64,000 nucleotides of DNA from Ochrobactrum sp. Q0168 (GTDB lineage Bacteria > Pseudomonadota > Alphaproteobacteria > Rhizobiales > Rhizobiaceae), in assembly GCF_016427605.1 (NCBI RefSeq), contig NZ_JAELXQ010000001.1, forward strand, positions 124,001-188,000, read 5' to 3'. This document shows positions 63,944 to 64,000 of this stretch, piece after piece. A program made the translations under genes and the position numbers. Within the stretch, counting starts at the first letter, position 1. Every line of letters begins with the position of its first letter. A model generated the notes under the pieces. The model saw only the letters and a list, made by a program, of their open reading frames with translations, made no database searches and was not told where the DNA came from.

Positions 63944-64000
63944 TTTGCGCTTATATCCCTTTAGAGAGTGGGAAGATAGCTGCTTGCCTGTAAATGCTAT

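Noticed and set aside
1..64000. Mobile elements, prophage and CRISPR arrays
   Set aside because: I saw no transposase, integrase or phage protein and no regularly spaced direct repeats. The small palindromes are dispersed or a single tandem pair without unique spacers of uniform length.

Overview
The window looks like chromosomal DNA of an alphaproteobacterium of the order Hyphomicrobiales, most likely the Brucella/Ochrobactrum group. The basis is GC-rich codon use, a Brucella-type CobR corrin reductase, CbiD combined with an oxygen-dependent cob set, rhizobial-type small domains (DUF3126, PAS_5, BTLCP, DUF192), an Omp25/Omp31-like porin and palindromic mosaic repeats. I see no transposase, phage gene, CRISPR array or plasmid function.

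Layout. 1-3048 holds the 5' part of a GT39-type membrane glycosyltransferase and a valine-degradation pair (mmsB and an isobutyryl-CoA-type dehydrogenase). 3264-30109 is a large cobalamin locus: cobQ; a cobalamin riboswitch followed by cbtB-cbtA-cobU-cobW-cobN-cobO and a half-size EamA transporter; terB-like-cobE-cobM; cobK-cbiD divergent from cobA-cobB-cobC-cobD; cobR; and cobG-cobH-cobI-cobJ divergent from cobL. Together these cover cobalt entry, most corrin-ring methylations and amidations, CobN of the cobaltochelatase, corrin reduction, adenosylation and nucleotide-loop activation. CobF, CobS/CobT, CobV and the lower-ligand genes are not here. CbiD probably does the job of CobF. 30177-31277 is a siderophore-interacting reductase. 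31326-37820 is a complete minus-strand peptide-uptake operon (M19 dipeptidase, binding protein, two permeases, two ATPases).

38122-42025 holds a porin, radC, map, sfsA and small proteins. 42072-42378 carries two near-identical tandem tRNA-Glu(TTC) genes. 42592-52000 holds a YcbK/DUF882 protein, a lipoprotein, alaC, hom, glpX, ddl and recJ. 52006-64000 is mostly single-gene housekeeping units: Tim44-like, gloA, a double cold-shock protein, DUF192, a hydrolase, cysE, DUF3126, gamma-carbonic-anhydrase-like, BTLCP, PilZ, PAS, rhomboid, CBS and rlmB. These are separated by clear stem-loop terminators and palindromic repeats.

Most interesting points: a full CbiG-like module fused to CobJ alongside a separate CobE; a structured leader with a five-codon ORF and a terminator upstream of the rhomboid gene; four stem-loops at 728-881 that could be a small RNA; an identical 13-mer upstream of two amino-acid/peptide operons; and half-size transporter and TerB-like genes embedded in the B12 locus.
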